Shown here: positions 58,001 to 64,000 of the stretch, piece by piece | Layout: every line of letters begins with the position of its first letter | Numbering within the stretch: the stretch's first letter is position 1 | DNA from: Ascidia mentula | Lineage: Eukaryota > Chordata > Ascidiacea > Phlebobranchia > Ascidiidae | NCBI GenBank assembly: GCA_947561715.1 | Contig: OX387200.1 | Location: 6,450,501-6,514,500 of the forward strand | Reading direction: 5' to 3' | DNA: 64,000 nucleotides | The notes under the pieces: model-generated | Told to the model about the DNA's origin: nothing | Databases searched by the model: none | Seen by the model: only the letters and a program-made list of their open reading frames with translations | Translations under genes and position numbers: made by a program

Positions 58001-59583
58001 ATGAAGATTATTGTTGCTGGAATGCCTAAAACAGGCACCAAGTCTATGAACGCAGCTTTAACAAAACTTGGATATAATGTGTACGACTTTTTGGAACACG
58101 CTTACTGCCATAACAAGGAATGGGAGGAGATATTAGAAACGGGCGGAAGCAACAAATTGTTTCAGAATATGTACAAGGATATAGATGTAGTCGTAGATGG
58201 CCCGGCGAACTACTTCTGGGAACAAATCCACGAAGCATTTCCCGATGCCAAAGTACGAAAAAATAAAATTAGTAACATATTACAATAGGCATAGACAACT
58301 GATATTGCAGACAACTTGCGCTAGCAGTCACGTGTAGGCATGTCTTCAGGCCGATGTAAAATTGTCTCTGTGTTTCGAAGCTAAAGTTTCTATTTTATGT
58401 TGATAAGATATGTATTTGATTGAACCGGAATTAGAATATCAACTTATTTTTTTCACGAAACGCAGAAATATTTCATGCAATCGCATGATTGACAGGATCG
58501 CCCCCACTGCGCAAGTTAACTAGGCGATCACAGCATTCGTATCTGGATAATTATGTTTACAGGCTTCGCAGCATTGTAGTGTAGCTGGATCAGCCACTTT
58601 TTTCTGATAATTTGGAGCGAGCTTTGAAACATCAAGCCCCGGTGAGGTTTGAACTCACGAGTGGCTGATCCAGCTGGACTGCAAGGCCTTGGTTGCGAAT
58701 CCTGAAAACCTATTTCACGTAATATGATTTTGCAGCAATTAACCCAGGCAATATGATATTTATATTTGTTCAGATCATTTTGATGACACGAGATGAAGAT
58801 GCGTGGTACAAGAGCGCGTTACTCCAATTACGCGAAATGAACGAATGGTCTCTTTTCCGATTGGCGACCATCATTACGCCAACAGGAAGATCCTATCACA
58901 GTCACATGTCGAAAGCCCGTAAAATATATTGTTTATACTTCGGTATTTTGCTGCAAAAACTAACTGGTACTTTTTGGTTGTAGTTTTGATGGGCTTTTCA
59001 GTACCTATAACTTCAGCCTTAATTGACATCAAGCCCATTGAAAGAATATCTCGACTCAAGTTTCGACAACACAATTATTACGTTCAACAAGTAAGTGTCC
59101 CAATGAATATTTTTCACGAATGAAAGTCTTAAAAGTATTCTGCTTAGTGTATAAGTCTTAAACAGCAAATAATAACAGACATTTACCTTCAATGCTCAAA
59201 AGAGGTTTAAAGTGAAACGCAAGAATGTATTTGCTTACCATGTTTTTCATGTTATGGTCGTGGTGATTTGTGCGCACAATCCCAATGAGTTTCATTAACA
59301 TCTTAATGGTTTAATTGAGTCCCCGGTCACTTGTATGTCGCAGAGAGCCCCAAAAGACAAACTTCTGGTGATGGACGTTAAGGACGGTTGGGAGCCGCTT
59401 TGCAAGTTTTTGGGTGCCAAAGTGCCCGACACTCCATTTCCACACAAGAATATTGGGGGAAAAGCATTCGAGGAGGCTGCAGAAAACCCAGCAATGCTTC
59501 AAATGATACGAGAGCTTTATATGGTCTTTGCTTTGGCAACTGTACTTTTATCGCTTGGCATCTTTTGGTCACTGCTGTGGTAG
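58001..59583 (+). CDS. K9: K-type tail-anchored sulfotransferase, intact
   Basis: Exons are 58001-58252, 58774-58918, 58984-59090 and 59344-59583, giving 247 aa. Exon 1 has KEWEEILETGG, where other K copies have KEIFETGG or a close variant. Exon 2 has RDEDAWYKSALLQLREMNEW; exon 3 LMGFSVPITSALIDIKPIER and HNYYVQQ; exon 4 FLGAKVPDTPF with tail VFALATVLLSLGIFWSLLW. It is the closest intact relative of the frameshifted K3 and shows that the CTCTTTTCCG run is the normal state. The poly(A) signal of sisters is CATAAA here. Confidence 0.88.
58551..58712. repeat. foldback element, intron 1 of K9
   Basis: The arms GTTTACAGGCTTCGCAGCAT and GGTTGCGAATCCTGAAAACC flank the core GGTGAGGTTTGAACTCACGA (K3 orientation, intact B-box complement). 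Confidence 0.68.
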
Positions 59584-60067
59584 ATTTTAAAATAGCAAAG
59601 ACTATGTTATGTTTGATGGAGAAAAGCATGTTTTTGTGTGACCGAAGAATTAACATACTAATACAAGTTGTTGTAACTCATAAAACTTTGAAATTAATAG
59701 TCGGTCGTAATTTCATCACAAAAAGGTCGTATTTCAAAAAGTGCAGTTTGTAAAAGTTTGTAATTTCAATATAAGTTGCAATCTGTACCTGCTACGCTCG
59801 CTCACACCATCGGATATGTCGGAAGCAATAAACAACATAAAAGTATTTTGTCTGAAATTTCTATTTCAATGTGGCTTAGTGTTAAGACTGAGCTTGTATG
59901 GAAGAAAGTTAAACAAGGTTTGCAGCAATTCATCCTCATGTCTGAGTCTGCAAATAAACGTGTATTGCGTTTGTCAATACATGTTAATCGCAACAAACAA
60001 GTTCTAATCCATGTCGGAAGCAATACTGACAACTGTTTATCACATATACACCTGCTGTTGCGCAAAG
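59584..60067. other. K9 3' flank with conserved open frame
   Basis: Post-K block, open for 101 codons at 59776-60081 in the frame used after K8 but with a different, shifted N-terminal part. No gene called. Confidence 0.42.
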
Positions 60068-60660
60068 ATGAAAATTATTGAGACTTCGATGCCTAAAACC
60101 GCCTCAAAATAAAAAAATGGGGTGTTCGACTTTCTTAAGCACACTTACTTTCACAATAAGGAGTGAAAAAAAAATGTTTGAAACGGGCAGAAGCGTCAAG
60201 TAATTGTTTTGAGGAGTGTATCAAAATGTTAACAAAATCATATGCGTAATAATAATTTGATGATGGCACACGTACGGTTTACATGCACGCAGCTACAAAA
60301 ACAGTTCCACGATTAATCCATCCACCAATAATTTGTTTTTCCGCTTCCACTGATACATTTCTATGGAGTTGCACCTAACCTGTTTCATACATTCGTTATC
60401 AAAAATATGCCAAACCCGTGAAGCCAGTGCGTAAAATTTCTACCAGCCTTAAAACCGCTCCTTACAATGAAATGAAGGTTGAGGGCAGCTGATTTAGGCA
60501 ACAACACCAAAACGGATAGAAACATGCGCCCGATGTTTCGTTTCCTCATAAAGATAAGGGGGAAGCAAGTGCAGAAAATCCAATTACGCAGAAAGCGATT
60601 CGGGAGTTACACATGTAGTTTTTGAGTATATTTTGTCATCGTGTCTTTCGCAATAGAGTT
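60068..60660 (+). pseudogene. R6: relic sulfotransferase
   Basis: Exon 1 remains at 60068-60237 (MKII.TSMPKTASK, then a frame with FLKHTYFHNKE and MFETGRS). A deletion then joins it to the R tail: an exon 4 remnant at about 60527-60660 contains the PDVSFP-like word and RELHM. The exon 3 remnant present in R1 and R2 is gone. Confidence 0.6.
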
Positions 60661-61123
60661 GCTGCTTCGATATTCGACTCACGATACTATTAATATTAGG
60701 CCTTATGATGCACTTTTGATTTTTTATACTTAATAAGGTTGGCTAGATTTTCAAACTAAATGCGTTTTGCGTTAACTATATAGGTTTTAATAGATGCAAA
60801 TACCGCCGACGATAAAGAAAATATATACCGTTTACGGGAATATACGTTCCTTCGTGGTGTACAGAGCTATCAGCGTATACAATGTCTCGATACAATAAAG
60901 AAACCATAAACTACAGAGTTATTTGCTTAATTTTTCAAAGTGAATCTGAGCATAAATATTACCGCACATTTATACGGTAATGAAAGTCTCGAACATATTT
61001 CGAAAGTATTGTTGTAGAAATACAGCGTCGTCTTACTTCGTGTGTGCAGCTAGTAAATTATTAACGCAGAGAACGTAAACTGCCAAAGAAAGCAGCGCCA
61101 ATGTCAGAGCAAGGGCAGGTAAC
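60661..61123. other. K10 upstream region
   Basis: Different from the other K flanks until the last 40 bases (AATGTCAGAGCAAGGGCAGG). Resembles the region before K2 (7680-7830), so K2 and K10 are the second K of their modules. No gene. Confidence 0.5.
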
Positions 61124-62644
61124 ATGAAGATTATTGTTGCTGGATTGCCTAAAACAGGCACCAAGTCTATGAACGCAGCTTTAACAAAACTTGGATATAA
61201 TGTGTACGACTTTTTGGAACACGCTTACTGCCATAACATGGAATGGAAGGAGATATTTGAAACGGGCGGAAGCAATCAACTGTTTCAGAATATGTACAAG
61301 GACATAGATGTAGTTGTAGATGCCCCGGTGAACTACTTCTGGGAACAAATCCACGAAGCATTTCCTGATGCCAAAGTACGAAAAAATAAAATTAGTAACA
61401 TATTACAATAAGTATAGCCAACTGGTATTGCAGGCACCATGCGGTAGTAGTCACGTAGGCATGTCTGCAGGCCGATGCGAAATTGTCTCTGTGCTTCAAA
61501 GCTAAGGTTTCCGTGATAAGTTGGTAAGATATGTTTGATTGAACTGGAATTATAATATTAACGCATTTCACGAAACGCAATATTGGCGATCACAGCTACG
61601 GTATCTGCATCATTAGGTTGCAGGCTTTTCAGCGCAGGCATTGCAGTCTAGCTGGATCAGTCATCTGAGCCTGATTAGCCCAGAATCGTGAGTCCAAACC
61701 TCACCGGGACCTTCATATTTCAAACCTCGCTCCGGCTTGTCAGCAAAAATTGGCTGATCCAGCTGGGCTGCGAAGCCTGAAAACCTATTTCACGAAATAT
61801 GATCGTGATTGTGCAGTGATAAACCGAGACAATATTATGTTTATATTTGTTCAGATCATTTTGATGACACGAGATGAAGATGCGTGGTACAGGAGCGTCT
61901 TACATCAAATACGCGAAATGAACGAATGGTCTCTTTTCCGATTGGCGACCATCGTCACACCAACAGGAAGATCATATTACAGCCACATGTCGACAGCCCG
62001 TAAAACATATAGTTTATGTTTTAGTATTTTGCTTTAAAAACTAACTCGTTTTTATTGGTTGTAGTTTTGGTGGGCTTTTCAATGCCTATAACTTCAGCCT
62101 TGAGTGATCTCAAGTCCATTGAAAGAATAATGCGACTCAAATTCCGACAACACAACTGTTACGTTCAACAAGTAAGTGTTACAATAAATATTCACCATGA
62201 ATTTGCGGCATGCCCACAGCTGTATCTTGGCGCTCATAATTGAACACGAAAAAGTGCCTATAGCCCAAAAGTGGTTTGAAATGAAACGAAAGAATGTTTT
62301 TGCTTCCCATGTTATGGTCGTGGTGATTTGTTCCCACAATCCCAATTAGTTTCGCTCACCTCGTAATCATTTTACTTGAGTCCCCAGTCACTTGTATGTC
62401 GCAGAGAGCCCCAAAAGACAAACTTCTGGTGATGGACATTAAGGACGGTTGGGAGCCACTTTGCAAGTTCCTGGGTGCTAAAATACCCGACACTCCATTT
62501 CCGCACAAGAATATTGGGGGGAAAGCATTCGAGGAAGCAGCAGAAAACCCAGCAATACTTCAAATAACCCGAGAGCTTTATACGGTGTTTGCTTTGGCAA
62601 CTGTTTTTTTATCCGCTCTCATGTTTTGGCTACTTCTGTGGTAG
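61124..62644 (+). CDS. K10: K-type tail-anchored sulfotransferase, intact
   Basis: Exons are 61124-61375, 61855-61999, 62065-62171 and 62405-62644, giving 247 aa. Starts MKIIVAGLPKTGTKS; exon 1 ends VVVDAPVNYFWEQIHEAFPDAK. Exon 2 has IVTPTGRS. Exon 4 and the 3' flank are almost base-for-base those of K6 (offset about 29.68 kb), including the SALMFWLLLW tail and the downstream hairpin. It is the second K gene of its module, after R6, and is followed by an inverted S gene as K6 is. Confidence 0.88.
61613..61787. repeat. foldback element, intron 1 of K10
   Basis: Nearly the same as in K6 and K7 (AATCGTGAGTCCAAACCTCA core, K1 orientation; right arm GGGCTGCGAAGCCTGAAAACC). Confidence 0.7.
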
Positions 62645-63356
62645 ATTTTGAAATAGCATATAGCCGATGTTACGTTTTAATCAATTTTTAGATTTTTATT
62701 TTTGCCGCCGACTGCAAATAAAAATCTAAAAATTGATAACTTATATGATGAAACTGTGACTTAATTTCGCCTTAACATTGTTTTATTTCGAAAGCGATAG
62801 AAAAGTCAAACATTATGTGGTAATGATTATTGATTTAGATCTCTGTAGTAATTTTTATTTATGTCGAAAACAATTCCTCCAACACTCGCTTACATTGCCG
62901 CAATTGCCAGAGGCTTAAACCTCATGGAAGAGTTTCATATTTAATGTAGCCTAATGATGACCTGACCTTGTACTTTTGCTTACTATTGCAATAAAAATGT
63001 GTGAAAAAAGTTTCGTTGAACTTTTTTGAAGAATGTAATTATATGTTAAATATTCCGGATAATTTGTTGTGCAAGCAGACTGAAATTTGATGGAACGAAC
63101 GTTTACTTTGCTTGTATCGTCTATTGGCTATTTAAAAATTACTCCGCAAAGTACATACACGTTTCCATGTTTAGAGAGTTTCTAAATACATTGATTCTCC
63201 AACCAAAGGACTTTTCATGAAAATCTGTTTGTGTTTATTGGCAGCGATTGCTTGCTGCGAATGGCCACAAGAAAGTCCGGCCAGTATTCGAACCTTTGCA
63301 ACTTAAGTGCCACTTTTGTCAAAACGTCAGACTGAACACAATGATTTTAATTTAAA
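62645..63356. other. K10 3' flank, third copy of inverted-S unit
   Basis: Matches 32964-33676, including the perfect hairpin (about 62682-62735) and the 24 extra bases near 63079 that unit 1 lacks. No gene. Confidence 0.55.
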
Positions 63357-63502
63357 ATAGACTGATCTTCTGGTATAAAATTAAACGTAGAAACTACTGT
63401 ATTCTTCCGATGTTTCGTCTGCCAAGCCGGGCAGTATGGCTAACGAAACATTGGAAGAATACAGTACGTTAATTGTATGCCAGAAGATCAGTTTATTTTG
63501 AA
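63357..63502. repeat. long palindrome, copy 3
   Basis: Third copy of the element at 25080 and 33677, with the same arms and loop. Confidence 0.75.
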
Positions 63503-63818
63503 TTGTAACATACCTGGTAGCAATAGTAAAAGCTACAATACACTAATTTTATGTATTCCTTTTGTCAAGACTACAAAATATTGCTTCTACGACGTTATTT
63601 TGCCAAATTGTCGACGTTCAACATTGAGACACGAAAACAAAAATGATGGTTATGTGGGCAAGAACCAACATTATACGCGCTCGCTTATGATGCTAAAATT
63701 GCATAAAATTGGGATCATATCAATGCATGTCAAGACAAAACAATTTCAACAGAAATAAACACGTTTCGTAGCAATAAGTACAAATAAATCATTTAAGCAA
63801 TACAGGTAAGGTCAACTA

Positions 63819-64000
63819 TTACTTTAACACATAAGAAAGAAGGAGAGCTCCAGACAACACACAAAGCAAAATCAACACGATCCTTGCTTCAAAATTTATT
63901 TTCACCATCATGGGATTTTCTTCAGCGGCATCCTGCCATATGGTACAGTTAACGTTTTTTCGTGGAAATGGAACTTCGGGCACTTTGGCTCCCAGAAACT
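63819..64000 (-). CDS. S5: inverted S-type sulfotransferase, last exon (partial)
   Basis: Minus-strand exon 4 ending at TAA (63821-63819) with the SYVLK tail helix, the same as S4 as far as it can be read, including its third-position variant in CVLSGALL. The remaining exons lie beyond the window. It shows that a third inverted-S unit begins here. Confidence 0.82.
   Translation of the reverse strand, partial: FLGAKVPEVPFPRKNVNCTIWQDAAEENPMMVKINFEARIVLILLCVLSGALLLSYVLK

Noticed and set aside
1..64000. Bacterial or viral origin of the window
   Set aside because: Consistent GT-AG introns with conserved phases, poly(A) signals and eukaryotic retroelements exclude it.

Overview
This is an AT-rich eukaryotic window: coding sequence is cut by short GT-AG introns, AATAAA signals follow several genes, and there are no operons or ribosome binding sites. 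I infer a marine invertebrate, most plausibly a tunicate (ascidian); nothing here proves the species. Almost every gene, pseudogene and gene fragment belongs to one family, the Sulfotransfer_4-type (PF17784-like) P-loop sulfotransferases. The predicted proteins are 247-250 aa. They carry a KTGTKS loop at residues 10-15 (PAPS 5'-phosphosulfate site), an RD(E/D)...W..S 3'-phosphate loop starting at residue 90, a GW(E/D)PLC motif near residue 183 and one membrane segment at the extreme C terminus, so they look tail-anchored with the enzyme domain in the cytosol.

All intact genes share one four-exon architecture: 252 nt, 145 or 148 nt, 107 nt, then 240-249 nt, with intron phases 0, 1 and 0. I group them in four subtypes named only for this report: S (NELGYSVYDF), L (EILGYSVFDF), M (TALGYRVFDF) and K (TKLGYNVYDF). 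A fifth, decayed type, R (relic, MKIVV.LMPKTATKS), follows most K genes. I count 13 copies that read through cleanly: S2, S3, S4, L5, L6, M5, K1, K4, K6, K7, K8, K9 and K10. The rest are pseudogenes, fragments, or cut by the window edge.

The layout reads as repeated damaged copies of an ancestral module S-L-M-K-R-(K). Region 1-8.9 kb holds S1 (partial), L1 (pseudogene), K1, R1 and K2 (pseudogene). Region 10.5-18.7 kb holds S2, an L/M fusion pseudogene, K3 (one frameshift) and R2. Region 18.7-23.6 kb holds M2 (pseudogene), K4 and R3. Region 24.2-41.6 kb is an approximately 8.6 kb tandem duplication, each unit with an inverted S gene, an L exon-4 fragment, a twice-frameshifted M gene and an intact K gene. 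Region 41.3-51.0 kb is an approximately 6.1 kb duplication with K exon 4, an R stub and an intact L gene (L5, L6), with K8 between. Region 51.0-54.9 kb is a mobile-DNA block: a PIF/Harbinger fragment, a second element with similar ends, and a 206-bp tandem array. Region 55.3-64.0 kb holds M5, K9, R6, K10 and the start of another inverted S gene.

Repeats have shaped the cluster. Nearly every K gene carries a foldback element with a tRNA-like core in intron 1, a tRNA-like sequence lies downstream of each M gene, a long palindrome marks each inverted-S unit, and a Ty3/gypsy 3' end, a retroelement with a 14-bp target duplication and Harbinger-like DNA sit at breakpoints. No unrelated host gene is recognisable. 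The genes do not form a pathway visible from sequence; they look like a rapidly turning-over set of membrane-tethered sulfotransferases whose acceptor substrates cannot be read from the DNA.
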